A stretch of DNA of 64,000 bases from Sideroxyarcus sp. (GCA_030652215.1 JAUSBC010000042.1:27039-91038); one strand, 5' to 3'; positions 26,501 through 35,442 are shown, counted from the first letter of the stretch. Notes: generated by a model from the letters alone, not told the origin. A program made the numbers and translations.

Positions 26501-27511
26501 ACTGCCCCCAATCCCGCGCTCGCCTCGTTGCGCTGGCCCGGCCGCCCGGCCCTGCCGTCAGGCAGCGAAGGCTGGACGTCACCGGTGGTCAAACATCCGC
26601 TCGGCAGTTTCGTGGCGTTCGTATCGCATACAAAAAATGGCTGCAATCATCCCTTCGAAGTCTGGGTAAACGGTTCCGAACAACCGCGCGGCCTGGGCGC
26701 GCTGGCAAAATCTCTGTCCATGGACATGCGCACGCGCGACCCGGTGTGGATACGCATGAAACTGGAGATGCTGATGAAGTCGGCGGGCGACGACGCCTTC
26801 GACATGCCGATGCCGCCGGACGGTGAAGTGAAACGCATGCCCAGCCTGGTCGCCGCGTTCGCGCACCTGCTGAAATTCCGCATCGAGGAACTGGGTGCGC
26901 TGGAGATTTGCGACGGCATGACCACGCCGATGATGGACGCGCTGTTCGCCAAAAAAGAGCCCAAGACCGGCACCGACGGCACCATGAGCTGGACGGTAGA
27001 CATCTCCAACGCGGGCAGCGGCGACGACTTTGTGCTGGGCCTGAAAGAACTGGTATTACCGGACGGCCAGCGCCGCCCCTACTCGATGTGGCTCTCGGGC
27101 GTGTACCCGCGCGCACTCGACGGATTGTGCAAAGTGCTGAGCCTGGACATGCGCGTGATCGACCCGGCCTGGATAGGCATGAAACTGCGCAAGCTGCTGA
27201 ACTTCGGCGAGCCGTTGGGCGACTTCATGGCGCGCGTGCCGGGCGGCAACAAGATGGAAAGCTATCCGTCGACGGTTTCGTACGTCGCCAAACTCATCAT
27301 CCACCGCTATGCGATGCTCGGCATCCTCGACGAACACGGCTACCCGGTGCAACAAATGGGCGTGCTGGAGATTCCCGAAGGCCACATCAAACCCACCACC
27401 ATCAAACCCATCGTCGGCAAGCTGTGCAAGGAATGCGGCAATGCCACGCTGATCAAAAAGGATGGTTGCGAGTTTTGTACGAGTTGCGGGGCGATTGGGG
27501 CGTGCGGTTAG
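23546..27511 (+). CDS. nrdJ: Adenosylcobalamin-dependent (class II) ribonucleotide reductase, intein-containing precursor
   Basis: Reduces ribonucleotides to deoxyribonucleotides using a B12-generated thiyl radical. The 1321-residue precursor encodes 282 N-terminal residues ([40 protein letters not shown]), a 380-residue intein (24392-25531), then [20 protein letters not shown] and [20 protein letters not shown]. Two tandem TSCPD-like C-terminal repeats and a zinc-ribbon tail ([20 protein letters not shown]) follow. The host protein would be 941 aa, normal for this subfamily. The intein sits between NP and the radical cysteine of NPCAEQ, so activity depends on splicing. ATG 23546 follows GAAGGA; a GTG-started extension from 23351 has no family similarity. 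Confidence 0.96.
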   Translation: MTQEISTEVLLEKYAEADETSVQDVRRRVARGLAQNESPEQRAKWEQAFFDAQENGFVPAGRINSAAGLKIQATLINCFVQPVGDAISGTTDGKPDIYDALQQAAETMRRGGGVGYDFSSIRPEGAHVKGTNSRASGPISYMRVFDRSCETVESAGARRGAQMGVLRCDHPDIEKFIGAKDQGDLRNFNISVGVTDALMQAVEKDEEFELVHSAEPSAAIKAAGATRRDDGKWVYRKVRATDLWKQIIASTYDHAEPGVLFIDLMNRDNNLSYCEIIEATNPCVTTDTWVMTEQGTRQVSDLIGKPFAAMIDGKSYPTESQGFFFTGTKPVLRLKTAEGHSLRLTADHKVLRVSRMSRHTRETEWINAGELHTDDQIVLHDHRAMQAWGGAHNEDEGYLIGLLIGDGTLKTDKAVLSVWDSASLKIANGADMLPASGVAGVMRAAEQAARSMPHRSDFNGWQKPIDGRGEYRLATGALRTLALELGLTPGNKRFTPAIETGSSDFYRGVLRGMFDADGSVQGSQEKGISVRLTQIDLGNLEAVQRMLQRLGIISTIYQNRRPAEMKALPDGKGGSREYTCQALHELIISGENIGRYAELIGFADSDKMDKLNTLLAKYQRKPNSERFVATVLSLEEDGVEDVYDVTVAEVHAFDANGLYVHNCAEQPLPPSGCCCLGSIDMTRMVKNPFSKLAGFDYEPFIQLVRVSVRMLDNVLDVTAWPLPEQQKEAQNKRRVGLGFTGLGDALVMLGLRYDTDEARNFAADITRIMRDEAYLASIDLAIERGKFPLLDADKYLSAPRFASRLPDEIKDKIRKHGLRNSHLLSIAPTGTISLAFADNASNGIEPAFSWFYTRKKRMMDGTTKDYSVEDHAWRVFKQQGGDVKNLPPAFVTALEISAIDHMKMVAAVAPFIDTSISKTVNVPAEYPYEDFKDLYTEAWKAGLKGLATYRPNSVLGSVLSVTPEKKEEEQPQDFVFDQDRRIVLETAPNPALASLRWPGRPALPSGSEGWTSPVVKHPLGSFVAFVSHTKNGCNHPFEVWVNGSEQPRGLGALAKSLSMDMRTRDPVWIRMKLEMLMKSAGDDAFDMPMPPDGEVKRMPSLVAAFAHLLKFRIEELGALEICDGMTTPMMDALFAKKEPKTGTDGTMSWTVDISNAGSGDDFVLGLKELVLPDGQRRPYSMWLSGVYPRALDGLCKVLSLDMRVIDPAWIGMKLRKLLNFGEPLGDFMARVPGGNKMESYPSTVSYVAKLIIHRYAMLGILDEHGYPVQQMGVLEIPEGHIKPTTIKPIVGKLCKECGNATLIKKDGCEFCTSCGAIGACG
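24392..25531 (+). mobile_element. Intein with LAGLIDADG homing endonuclease, within NrdJ
   Basis: Block A is [13 protein letters not shown] at the N-terminus, block B is [13 protein letters not shown] with the TxxH motif, and block F/G is [20 protein letters not shown] ending HN before Cys+1. Two LAGLIDADG helices are present: [12 protein letters not shown] (about intein residue 115) and [13 protein letters not shown] (about 230). All splicing residues (Cys1, block B His, His-Asn, Cys+1) are intact and the frame is open, so splicing and endonuclease activity are plausible. The 380-aa length is typical for a full intein. Confidence 0.95.
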
Positions 27512-27589
27512 CACGTTGTTGGATGTAGCGCGAGTTGCCGTTGTCGATTGTGTTGAAAATATGAAATCCAAGCTACTACCGGATCAATC

Positions 27590-27670
27590 GTAGGTTGGGC
27601 AAAGCGCAGCGTGCTCAACACCAATAAGCACCGCTCATTTGTTGGGCACGCTGCGCTTTGCCCAACCTAC
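27590..27670. repeat. GTAGGTTGGGC hairpin
   Basis: Arms of 31 bp (GTAGGTTGGGCAAAGCGCAG + CGTGCTCAACA and inverse), one mismatch. The rest of the 27512-27866 spacer has no gene; near 27786 TAACCAGCAACTT matches the start of the 60-bp hairpin unit only weakly. Confidence 0.8.
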
Positions 27671-27866
27671 GCGGGAGCAACTACGTTGGCTATTGTTATA
27701 TTGCTCCAGCACGGTGAAGTTTTGACTCAGCCGGACAAAACGGATGTCGTGAGTCTCAGGTAGGGGGCGCCTGCGCACCCTTCGACATAACCAGCAACTT
27801 GCCCGCTTGCGGGTGCAGGGCGAACGGACTTAATCGGCGTTCCCGTGGAAGACCGCTGCTGCTTCC

Positions 27867-28364
27867 CTAATTCAGAATCCGGTCCGTGATATCACCGAGC
27901 ATTTTGCGCGGAACCCACGCTTCGCCGCGGCCTACCACTTGCACTGCTTTTGAGATATGCAGCCCGGCAGTCTCGTGTTTCAGGTAGCCACGCGCGCCGA
28001 TCTCCAATGCCTGAATAATCTGGCTATCGTGAATCGTGTCGTCGGCCAGCAGCACAATATACGACTCCGGACAGACGCACCGCAGGGACAGCAATAAAGC
28101 GTGATCCTCATCCGCGTTCATATCCAGGCTGACCAACGTCACGCTTGGATTAAGCCGCTTGATTCTGGCCACCTCGTTTTCGCATGCCGAAACATCGGTG
28201 CGCTGCTCGAAACGACGATTCGCGAACGTATGGTCATTCCTGTCCCCAATGTTCGGTCCCGCATTTGAAAGCAGCGTGATGCCATCCTCGCCATGCAGCA
28301 TGCGTTCATAACCCGCACGGCGATTGCGATCAACGTCTGCAACAGCAACGGTTACAGTTTGCAT
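27867..28364 (-). CDS. Receiver-only response-regulator-like protein, copy 1
   Basis: The 165-residue product has a receiver fold: VTVAVADVDRNRRAGYERML with an acidic residue in the first loop, VTLVSLDMNADED with the likely phospho-Asp, VLLADDTIHD and the Lys motif ARGYLKHETA. It then has the KAVQVVGRGEAWVPRKMLGD linker that in NarL-type regulators leads into the helix-turn-helix, but it stops at DRILN with no DNA-binding domain. A paralogue ends at the same point (33946-34443), so this is a settled form. It is likely to act through protein contacts, perhaps with the LuxR-type partner encoded upstream (28724-29446). A dyad operator and -10 box precede it. Confidence 0.8.
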   Translation of the reverse strand: MQTVTVAVADVDRNRRAGYERMLHGEDGITLLSNAGPNIGDRNDHTFANRRFEQRTDVSACENEVARIKRLNPSVTLVSLDMNADEDHALLLSLRCVCPESYIVLLADDTIHDSQIIQALEIGARGYLKHETAGLHISKAVQVVGRGEAWVPRKMLGDITDRILN

Positions 28365-28437
28365 AAAAATTTGCCCTCCTCCGTACTGCCATTATTTTCG
28401 CTTTCATGTCATTGGATGATTCCAAGCATGCCAGTCG

Positions 28438-28481
28438 ATTGTATTCACTTCAACAACTAGAACAACTGTACTTTAGTACAT
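28438..28481 (-). promoter_or_regulatory. Dyad operator plus -10 box for receiver-only copy 1
   Basis: On the minus strand ATGTAC-TAAA-GTACAG (28481-28466) is followed after 22 bp by TACAAT (28443-28438), about 74 bp from the start codon. The dyad centre would lie near -42, a class II activator position. Sequence and spacing are conserved at copy 2 (34515-34558). Confidence 0.7.
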
Positions 28482-28520
28482 GATTTTGCAGTCAAACCTT
28501 AGGAAGGTCTGATTAAGTCC

Positions 28521-28647
28521 GTCACACCGGCGAATAACCAGCGACTTGGCTGGCGTTGTTTGCCAGCTTAGTCGAATGGCTAGTAGTTCTATCAGGCCGG
28601 TGTCCAGCTCATTGAAAGTACTGGATTCCGGCCTTCGCCGGAATGAC
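28521..28647. repeat. REP pair interrupted by the 60-bp hairpin unit
   Basis: The palindrome CACACCGGCGAA-GGCCGGTGTCCAG, intact (inverted) at 60132-60159, is here split by 28535-28594. A second REP hairpin, TGGATTCCGGCCTTCGCCGG + AATGAC, completes the element at the right. Confidence 0.7.
28535..28594. repeat. 60-bp hairpin unit, copy 2
   Basis: From TAACCAGCGACTT to GTAGTTCTATCA, with the stem GGCTGGC-GTTGTTT-GCCAGCT. Removing exactly these 60 bases restores the REP palindrome, so the unit appears to be an insertion. Confidence 0.65.
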
Positions 28648-28723
28648 GAATGAGGACTTAATCAGACCTTCCCTTATGGATTTGCTGCAAAAAAAAACCA
28701 TCAACTTCGAATTGAAAGGCCAA

Positions 28724-29446
28724 TCACAGACTGGGCTGACTGGCAATTGCCGAACGATTCACTTCATGCTTACCCATTAGTGGCACGCTCGAAGTCTTGC
28801 GGACTGTGGCTCTTTCGTCCGCCGACAGAACCAAAGCCAGGTTAAGGCGATCCGTAACACCCAGCTTGTTGAACACTTCGGTCAAGTGAGCTTTTACCGT
28901 GCGCTCGGTAATTCCGCATGCCTTGGCGATCAGCTTGTTGCTTTCGCCGTTCTTCACGCGCACGGCAATGTCGTATTCGCGCTGCGTCAGCTTGTTAAGC
29001 ATGCCCAAAGAGTCGCGATAGACTTTGTTCTTGGCCGTGGCCCTGCCCAGCTCATCTATCAGCCGGCAAGTCAGCGTGCGGCGTATCCACAATTCCCCCA
29101 TGTGCACAGCCATCACCACCTGCTTGAGCAGTTTCGGGTCTGCATCGCTGCGGCAGCATCCCCTTACTCCGGCCTTCAATAATTGCCACTCCGTCTCTTC
29201 GGATATGTCGCTGCCGATGACGATTATTTTGGTGGCCTTGCTTATACCGCGCAGGCTGGCAACATCAGCCGAGCCCAACAAATCATAGTCCAGCAACATA
29301 ACCTTGGGCTTGATCTGAGTAACAACATCCCCGAGCGTGTCCAACTTGTCCATTACGAGAGTAGTGCTCACCAAGCTGTTCAACTCGCGCGTCCACGCGG
29401 CGAGTCTGTCATGGCAAGAGCTGGCAATCATCAAGTTGTTTGTCAT
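28724..29446 (-). CDS. NarL/LuxR-type response regulator, copy 1
   Basis: The 240-residue regulator has an N-terminal receiver (about 1-115) with the probable phospho-Asp in MLLDYDLLG. The usual acidic pair of the first loop is replaced by SSCHD, so phosphorylation may be atypical. The LuxR-type HTH (about 148-212) is LTQREYDIAVRVKNGESNKL then IAKACGITERTVKAHLTEVF. It probably activates genes for envelope functions; it is a candidate binder of the CTGTAC-N4-GTACAG dyads, which is inference. Its paralogue is 34720-35442. The upstream region (29447-29830) carries a four-fold TGACG array. Confidence 0.88.
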   Translation of the reverse strand: MTNNLMIASSCHDRLAAWTRELNSLVSTTLVMDKLDTLGDVVTQIKPKVMLLDYDLLGSADVASLRGISKATKIIVIGSDISEETEWQLLKAGVRGCCRSDADPKLLKQVVMAVHMGELWIRRTLTCRLIDELGRATAKNKVYRDSLGMLNKLTQREYDIAVRVKNGESNKLIAKACGITERTVKAHLTEVFNKLGVTDRLNLALVLSADERATVRKTSSVPLMGKHEVNRSAIASQPSL

Positions 29447-29652
29447 AATGTTCTCTGGTTTTTTTTAAGTTATTCGTTAACACCGAGTCATTCATAGTTT
29501 GAAGCCCTTGAGCACTTCACCACCACACCAGCACGGGTAAGCAATAGTTGTGCCACTATTGGCATTCAACGACTTTATTCATACAGTGTTAAGGTTTAGC
29601 GCATTACAGGAAATTTAATACAGCGGAAGCAGCCCCACCTTCAGAAAAAAAA

Positions 29653-29690
29653 TGACGTGAATTTGACGCTTACTTGACGCAAGAGTGACC
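29653..29690. promoter_or_regulatory. 11-bp-phased TGACG direct repeats, copy 1
   Basis: TGACG at 29653, 29664 and 29675 and TGACC at 29686 have an exact 11-bp period, about 207 bp upstream of the LuxR-type start. The same array stands at the same distance in the duplicated copy (35643). The layout resembles tandem half-sites of OmpR/PhoB-type regulators; no binding protein is identified. Confidence 0.55.
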
Positions 29691-29827
29691 AATTTGCGAC
29701 TCGTAATGGAGCGCTACAAAAGTAAGCGGGGACGTGCCTGGATAACTACGCATGCCTTGATTTTACATTTAAACAGTCAGCCTCATGGCGATGCTTTCTT
29801 TGAAAAAAAGCAACAACTCAAGAAGCA

Positions 29828-30031
29828 TCACAAGTCGTCGACTGCCAGCGCCAGGCATCGGGCACATCTCTTCTTGACGCCTGCTTCAGCCATGGCTTCG
29901 AACAGCACCAGACTACCGTGAATATTGTTGTCGTAATAGCGTAACGGCTGAGCCACAGATTCGCCCACCGCCTTGAGGCCGGCATAGTGAATCACAGCGT
30001 CAAGTTGATAATCTGCAAACAATGTCCGCAT
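29828..30031 (-). pseudogene. galE: Internally deleted galE remnant
   Basis: Two pieces of galE are joined here. Residues [20 protein letters not shown] to [13 protein letters not shown] match residues about 64-114 of the intact GalE at 35954-36958. They are joined directly to a short piece matching the extreme C-terminal coding region (about 29835-29868 resembles 35973-36006). About 600 bp of the middle and the whole N-terminal Rossmann region are absent, so no enzyme can be made. The remnant lies after the LuxR-type copy 1 region, exactly where galE lies in copy 2. Confidence 0.85.
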
Positions 30032-30256
30032 CCCGTACTAAATCAGAGCAATGCCACAAGAGCGATTCTTCAGAAAGGGGCCGTCGCAGCTTATGAGGTA
30101 TTTTAGTTTCGGGTTATGATGCGCCGTAGTGCAGTAACTCATTGAATTGCTGACGTAGGTAATTGCGACTTATGCGTCAACCCACGGCCTCTTTTTTCCA
30201 CAGTCATTCTGGTGTGGTATTAATAGCCGAAGCACTTCGCGATAAAGGACAATTAG

Positions 30257-31312
30257 TTGAACCATAACAGGTACGCTTTCTTAGATGGCATTAGAGGTAT
30301 GGCTGCCATATTTGTACTTACGCGCCATACAGGCAACTACTGGAATCATAGCTTTTACAGAAGTTATTTGGCTGTAGATCTATTTTTTATATTGAGCGGG
30401 TTCGTTATCGCTTATGCATATGACGAGAAGATCAAAAACAACATCATTACTTTTCGTCAATTTGTATTAATCCGTCTAATCAGACTTTACCCTGTGTTTC
30501 TTTTGTCGTTACTTATTTGTTCTCTGCTGCTGGTTGGATCACTACTAACACATCAAAATAGTTTTGCCAGTTTTTCAGAGGCTTTGAGTGTTATAGCGCT
30601 TACTGCATTATTCCTTCCTTCGCATATGGCAAGTAACAATAGTCTTTTTCCAATCAATGGCCCTTACTGGAGCCTATTTTTTGAACTTGTTGCGAATTTT
30701 ATATACGCCGCAATAAGGCCAATTTTGAATAATTCTGTTTTAGCAGCAATTATTGTTCTATTTGGATTATTAGTGGCCAGCGCTTCTCACAACCACGGCA
30801 ATCTCGACATTGGTTTTCTATGGGGAAGTGAATCAGTTGTCGGCGGATTCTCCCGTTCAATGTTTGGAATTTTTACGGGGTTGTTTCTTTATAGGCATCA
30901 AGCCAAGTTCGGGCACTTTTTTTCCAGGCCCAATAGCGCATGGTTAGCCTTCTTCTCTATCGCAGTTATTTTGGCATCGCCAAGTGCGGTAAGATTTAAT
31001 TGGCTAATAGATGTGATTTCCGTAGGTGTTGTTTTTCCAATAGCTGTACTTTGCGCATCGCAAGGTAAAAGCACCAGACTACAAAGCACGCTAGTTTTGC
31101 TTGGTTCGGCTAGTTATCCGATTTATGTTCTACATGTTCCTTTTGTTGAAATTTTATCCAGTACAATCGCTGGAAAAGTTGAAGCTATTGCGCCAGTTAG
31201 TGGCATTATTTTGGTTACTTTCCTCATAGCACTTTCTGTTTGGATTGAAAAAAACTATGACATTCCGTTTCGTCGTAAGCTCAGTTCCTACATTTTTCAA
31301 ACTCGACCATAG
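30257..31312 (+). CDS. Acyltransferase-3 family membrane protein, OafA-like (1)
   Basis: Integral-membrane acyltransferase that would O-acetylate a cell-surface sugar using cytosolic acetyl-CoA. The 351-residue product has the family start YAFLDGIRGMAAIFVLTRH, with the conserved R-x10-H pair, SYLAVDLFFILSGFVIAYAY, about ten hydrophobic helices and no SGNH domain. Start is TTG 30257: AAAGGA (30244-30249) is 7 nt upstream and no suitable ATG precedes the motif. AT-richer than its neighbours, suggesting transfer. It sits between the duplicated regulatory modules with two other acyltransferases. The 225 bp before it show nothing recognisable. Confidence 0.88.
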   Translation: MNHNRYAFLDGIRGMAAIFVLTRHTGNYWNHSFYRSYLAVDLFFILSGFVIAYAYDEKIKNNIITFRQFVLIRLIRLYPVFLLSLLICSLLLVGSLLTHQNSFASFSEALSVIALTALFLPSHMASNNSLFPINGPYWSLFFELVANFIYAAIRPILNNSVLAAIIVLFGLLVASASHNHGNLDIGFLWGSESVVGGFSRSMFGIFTGLFLYRHQAKFGHFFSRPNSAWLAFFSIAVILASPSAVRFNWLIDVISVGVVFPIAVLCASQGKSTRLQSTLVLLGSASYPIYVLHVPFVEILSSTIAGKVEAIAPVSGIILVTFLIALSVWIEKNYDIPFRRKLSSYIFQTRP

Positions 31313-31406
31313 ACCTATTGAGTCTATACCACTGTGGCTTGGTATAACTTATCGGCTTACAAGCAATAGCACATCAACAATGCTGCATTAACCACCGCTG
31401 CAATAC

Positions 31407-32483
31407 ATGATAAACACTGACACGACTGATGTGACTATTGATCCCATCATTCCAACAAACAAGTTTGATGTAAAACGGGAAAGAACGCTTTGGGTAGACT
31501 ATGCCAAGGCGATAGGAATAATCCTGGTCGTCTACGCACATGTGGCACGCGGGATATTCAATGCCGGCCTTAATCTTGATCAAGGCTCATACAAGCTAAT
31601 AGACAGCGTGATCTACACCTTTCACATGCCGCTGTTTTTCTTCTTGTCCGGAGTATTTTTGCTGGCATCGATGGCGAAGCGGAGTTCAATGAGTTTGCTT
31701 CGCACCAAGGTCGACACCATTTTTTATCCGTACGTAGTCTGGTCGCTGCTTCAGGGTTTGATCGAAGTGGCAATGTCTCTGTACGTGAACGGCCAACCAA
31801 CATTGAGCGAGGTGTTTTCGTTTGCCTGGTCCCCAAGAGCTCAATTCTGGTTTCTATATGTGCTCTTCTTTGTTTTTGCATTCGCGATGCTGGTTTTTCG
31901 CCGTTCAAGCTTAATGTGGAGCTCCGGCATTTTTATTGGATCGTTAGTTCTGTATTTTTTCGGCAGTCAGTTATCGGATCTATACCTCTTCAATACATTG
32001 AGTCACTATTTTGTGTACTTTGCCGCGGGCGTAATATCGTCTTTCCTGCTCTTGAAACTTAACAGCATCGAAACGAGATGGATGATCCTGTTTCTTGCGC
32101 TGTTCATTTTTTCGCAATGGGTGTACCACTATGAGTTGGGACTGCGCTACAACAGTAATGCGGCATTCGAGCAACTGCTTCTCGGCTTGATTGGCATATG
32201 CTTTGTGGTGTTGCTTGCACAATGGCTCAGCAGATTTAATCTGCGATGGCTAACGTTTCTTGGCCGGCATTCAATGACGATTTATCTGGTGCATATCCTT
32301 ACCGGAAGCGGCTGCAGGATTATCTTGCAGAAAGGGTTCGGGGTTACCGATGTTGGCGTCCATTTGGTAGTTGGCACTTTGGGCGGCCTGCTATTGCCCC
32401 TCGTGTTTTACTTTGGCTGCATGCGCTTTGGTTTGGGTGCGTTGTTTAGCCCGCCAAGGGCATTGGCTGTTGGCAAGCCTTAA
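31407..32483 (+). CDS. Acyltransferase-3 family membrane protein (2)
   Basis: The 358-residue multi-helix protein has RTLWVDYAKAIGIILVVYAH, giving a K-x10-H version of the catalytic motif, then FHMPLFFFLSGVFLLASMAK and FLGRHSMTIYLVHILTGSGC, as in WecH/fucose-4-O-acetylase-like members of the family. A cytosolic N-terminal tail of about 25 residues precedes the first helix. It probably acetylates a polysaccharide building block; the substrate is unknown. It follows the first acyltransferase by 94 bp on the same strand and may be cotranscribed. Confidence 0.86.
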   Translation: MINTDTTDVTIDPIIPTNKFDVKRERTLWVDYAKAIGIILVVYAHVARGIFNAGLNLDQGSYKLIDSVIYTFHMPLFFFLSGVFLLASMAKRSSMSLLRTKVDTIFYPYVVWSLLQGLIEVAMSLYVNGQPTLSEVFSFAWSPRAQFWFLYVLFFVFAFAMLVFRRSSLMWSSGIFIGSLVLYFFGSQLSDLYLFNTLSHYFVYFAAGVISSFLLLKLNSIETRWMILFLALFIFSQWVYHYELGLRYNSNAAFEQLLLGLIGICFVVLLAQWLSRFNLRWLTFLGRHSMTIYLVHILTGSGCRIILQKGFGVTDVGVHLVVGTLGGLLLPLVFYFGCMRFGLGALFSPPRALAVGKP

Positions 32484-32537
32484 CATCGCCCCGGTAAAAA
32501 TATTGCCTCGGATGAGGCCTTTGAATAATTCTGCGAT

Positions 32538-33716
32538 TTATCGTGTAGATATTTGGCTAGGCAAAGGTGCCAACCTCTTTGCAAGTCTATGTCCGACAGA
32601 TATTAGCGGTTTTTCAATTAGGTACAGACTGAGCGATGCACAAGCGAATGCAAGAATTATATTAACAGGAAGACTTTGTAGCGGACTTAGATAGGGAACA
32701 CGGACCTCATTCCAAACCAGGAAAAGCTGCTGCCAAAGGTAGAGACTGTAAGAAATCCTCCCTACCCATCGGAATACGGTGCTTTCTAAAACCCGACCTG
32801 GAAAATTGGTACTACTTATAAGGGTACCCAGGATAATAAGTGGTATGACAATGGCTTTTACAGTAAGCAATGCAAAAGCCATCTTCCAGCCAAGCACATG
32901 CAATGCAATTAATGTAGCCATGCCAAACGCCAGCAAGACAAGGACTGGCCAAACAGCAGGGATGGAGAGCAACCTTCGAAGGCGAAGCTTCCAAACCGGG
33001 TCGCTATAAAGTAATGCAACAAGCACGCCGCAAAGAATGCTATCAGCTTGAATATCTGTTCTTCCCCAGAATACCGCAGGTGTTGAGCCGGTAAGTTGAA
33101 ATTTGAAATCCACCGCACGCCACAAAGCCAATAGTAAAACCCCTGCAACAGCGAAAATGACGCGGCGACTGTTGTTCGTGAGCGTGAGAAATGCAAGCGG
33201 CCAAATGAAATAGAAATGTTCTTCCACGGCCAATGACCAGAAGTGCCCCAGATACCATGAACCTTCTGCAGTGGAATAATTGGCGAAAAAAAGAAGTGTG
33301 CTGAGCCACCGCCCAAAGCTAACCTGAATAACTCCACTCAAACTTAATAGCGCAATCGCCAAGAGGAACACCAAAGATGCCGGCAGTATCCGAAAGGCAC
33401 GCCTGATGTAAAACGACTTAAGTGAGATGCTGCCCCGTTGCGCCTCATCCGCCACAAGTCGCGTAGTAATTAGAAAGCCACTTAAACCGAAAAAGATTTG
33501 TACGCCGACAAGTCCAAAGAGTTTTAGGAAATCAAAAATGGCATTTCCCACATCCGGCATCAGCGCATTTTGGATCGAGTCAGATGAGTGCGCAATAATC
33601 ACCAGGGCGATTGCAATCGTTCTCCAACCATCCAGTGTCGGGAGGTAAGTACCGTCCCGCCCAGAACTAACGAGACGAGACGCACCCATTTGAGAGCAGT
33701 CTTCTTTCAATTTCAT
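32538..33716 (-). CDS. Acyltransferase-3 family membrane protein, OafA-like (3)
   Basis: The 392-residue protein has YLPTLDGWRTIAIALVIIAH with the R-x10-H motif, VGVQIFFGLSGFLITTRLVA, HFWSLAVEEHFYFIWPLAFL and a C-terminal SLYLIEKPL, typical of OafA/YrhL enzymes lacking the SGNH domain. The EEHFY motif is characteristic of the family. ATG 33716 is the first ATG that leaves a short cytosolic N-terminus; the extension to 33818 has no family counterpart and ATG 33689 is another option. It is convergent with the other two acyltransferases. Confidence 0.86.
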   Translation of the reverse strand: MKLKEDCSQMGASRLVSSGRDGTYLPTLDGWRTIAIALVIIAHSSDSIQNALMPDVGNAIFDFLKLFGLVGVQIFFGLSGFLITTRLVADEAQRGSISLKSFYIRRAFRILPASLVFLLAIALLSLSGVIQVSFGRWLSTLLFFANYSTAEGSWYLGHFWSLAVEEHFYFIWPLAFLTLTNNSRRVIFAVAGVLLLALWRAVDFKFQLTGSTPAVFWGRTDIQADSILCGVLVALLYSDPVWKLRLRRLLSIPAVWPVLVLLAFGMATLIALHVLGWKMAFALLTVKAIVIPLIILGTLISSTNFPGRVLESTVFRWVGRISYSLYLWQQLFLVWNEVRVPYLSPLQSLPVNIILAFACASLSLYLIEKPLISVGHRLAKRLAPLPSQISTR

Positions 33717-33805
33717 CAGGTATTTTGGGCGTTTTCGAGGCTTATAAATGTAGAGAGTATTGCGGGTATGTTTTTGATTCCGCGCGCACCTTAACCCGAA
33801 AGCTG

Positions 33806-33920
33806 CGCACTTGTCCAATCAAGAACCCTCTCCCGCCGGAAGAGGGGTGGGGTGAGGGATGACTCGTTGAATTCCCATCCTCATCCCGGCCCTCCCCCAG
33901 GGGGGGGAGGGAGGAAAGCA
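33806..33920. repeat. G/C-run palindromic spacer
   Basis: Contains ACCCTCTCCCGCCGGAAGAG and, after about 50 bp, CCCTCCCCCAGGGGGGGGAGGG. It resembles the C-rich palindromes at 2409 and 35770 in composition but does not align with them well. Confidence 0.4.
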
Positions 33921-33945
33921 AACTTTAATCAGCGCTTCCTAATTC

Positions 33946-34443
33946 CTAATTCAAAATCCGATCCATTATGCTTCCCAGCATTTTGTTTGGAACCCACGAT
34001 TCGCCGCGGCCGACTACTTGCACGGCTCTTGAAAGGTAGTCCTCGACAGCATCATTTTCCAGATAGCCCTGCGCTCCGATCTCCAGGGCTTGAATGATTT
34101 TGTTTTCATTCACGGCGTCATCGGCCAACAATACAATCCGCGACGCCGGGCACATACTTCGCAGCGACAGAAACAAAGCCAAGTCCTCGTCGGCACACAT
34201 ATCCAGATTTACCAGCGTGACAGCAGGCCTGAGACGCCGGATTCTGGCAACTTCGTTCTCAAATGAAGAAACCTCTGCCCGTTGTCCAAACCGACGACTC
34301 GCGAACGTATGGTCGTTTCCACCCTCATCATCCGGCCCTGCATTCGAAAGCACAGTAATGCCGTTCTCGCCATACAAGAGGCGTTCAAAGCCCTCACGGC
34401 GAACGCGATCAATACCTGCAACGGCTACGGTCACAGTTTGCAT
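33946..34443 (-). CDS. Receiver-only response-regulator-like protein, copy 2
   Basis: A 165-residue paralogue of the product of 27867-28364, colinear from MQTVTVAVAGIDRVRREGFE to the shared DRILN end. The phospho-Asp segment is VTLVNLDMCADED and the later strand is IVLLADDAVNENKII. The Lys-containing GYLK of copy 1 is GYLENDA here, so the conserved receiver lysine is lost and phospho-signalling may differ between copies. The first-loop acidic position is AGIDR. It has no DNA-binding domain. It is preceded by the variant dyad operator at 34543. Confidence 0.8.
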   Translation of the reverse strand: MQTVTVAVAGIDRVRREGFERLLYGENGITVLSNAGPDDEGGNDHTFASRRFGQRAEVSSFENEVARIRRLRPAVTLVNLDMCADEDLALFLSLRSMCPASRIVLLADDAVNENKIIQALEIGAQGYLENDAVEDYLSRAVQVVGRGESWVPNKMLGSIMDRILN

Positions 34444-34514
34444 ATTTGACTCTCCTCGCTACTACTATTATTTTTCGCCAGCACGTCATTGGATAAATCC
34501 ACGCGGGCCAGTCG

Positions 34515-34558
34515 ATTGTATTCAATTCAACAACAAGAACTACTGCACTTTAGTGCAT
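34515..34558 (-). promoter_or_regulatory. Dyad operator (compensated variant) plus -10 box for receiver-only copy 2
   Basis: On the minus strand ATGCAC-TAAA-GTGCAG (34558-34543) is followed after 22 bp by TACAAT (34520-34515). Relative to copy 1 both arms changed together (TGTAC/GTACA to TGCAC/GTGCA), keeping the dyad. Confidence 0.7.
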
Positions 34559-34612
34559 GCTTCAAAAGCATAAATGCGAACAATTAAGAAGGGGATGATT
34601 CAGTCCTCATTC

Positions 34613-34680
34613 GTTATTCCGGCGCAGGCCGGAATCCTGCGCTTTTTACTTAACTGGACACCGGCCTGCGCCGGTGTGAC
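34613..34680. repeat. REP pair, short type
   Basis: ATTCCGGCGCAGGCCGGAAT and, inverted in sense, CACCGGCCTGCGCCGGTG, with about 25 bp between. The same pair is at 60093-60159, including the flanking CCTCATTCGT. Confidence 0.75.
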
Positions 34681-34719
34681 AGACTTACCCAAATTCAAAC
34701 AACCTGTTAGCAGCGCAAA

Positions 34720-35442
34720 TCAGTTTGTGAATTGAGTGGCAACTGCAGAAAGATTCAAATCAAGCTTCCCCAGTACCGCACCGCCTGAACTCCTGCGAAC
34801 ACTAGATCGCTCATCAGCCGACAGAACCAATGCCAGATTGAGCCGGTCCGAAACGCCCAGTTTGATGAACACTTCGGTCAAGTGCGCTTTCACCGTGCGC
34901 TCGGTAATTCCGCACGCTTTGGCAATAAGCTTGTTGCTTTCTCCATTTCCGACACGCACCGCAATGTCGTACTCGCGTTGAGTGAGCTTGTTAAGCAGCC
35001 CCAGTGACTCGCGATAGGCTTTGTTTTTTGCCGTTGTCCGGCCCAGCTCATCTATCAGACGGCAAGTGAGCGACCTGCGTATCCACAATTCGCCATCGTG
35101 TACAGCCGTCACCACTTGTTTAAGGAATTTCGGGGCCGCATCGCTGCGGCAGCATCCCCTGACCCCGGCCTTCAATAATTGCCATTCGGTCTCTTCGGGG
35201 ATGTCGTTACCAACGACAATAATCTTGGTTTCCTTGCTGATTCTGCGCAAGCCGGCAATATCATCCTCACCCAGCAATTCATAGTCCAGCAGAATTACCT
35301 TGGGCTTGATTTGTATAACGTCATCGCGGAGCGAGCCTAGGCTGCTCATTAGTGAAGTTGTGCTGACAAAGCCGTTCAGCTCCTGTTTCCAGGTTTCAAG
35401 CCTGACATGGCAAGAGCTAGCGATCATCAAGTTGTTTGTCAT
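34720..35442 (-). CDS. NarL/LuxR-type response regulator, copy 2
   Basis: A 240-residue paralogue of the product of 28724-29446, of identical length. Receiver: ILLDYELLGEDD with the probable phospho-Asp and again no acidic pair in the first loop (SSCHV). HTH: LTQREYDIAVRVGNGESNKL, IAKACGITERTVKAHLTEVF, almost unchanged from copy 1, so both probably recognise the same sites. Divergence is highest at the N-terminus and the C-terminal tail. Upstream DNA keeps the 11-bp-phased TGACG array and the TAAGCAATAGTTGTGCCA segment also found near 29540. Confidence 0.88.
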   Translation of the reverse strand: MTNNLMIASSCHVRLETWKQELNGFVSTTSLMSSLGSLRDDVIQIKPKVILLDYELLGEDDIAGLRRISKETKIIVVGNDIPEETEWQLLKAGVRGCCRSDAAPKFLKQVVTAVHDGELWIRRSLTCRLIDELGRTTAKNKAYRESLGLLNKLTQREYDIAVRVGNGESNKLIAKACGITERTVKAHLTEVFIKLGVSDRLNLALVLSADERSSVRRSSGGAVLGKLDLNLSAVATQFTN

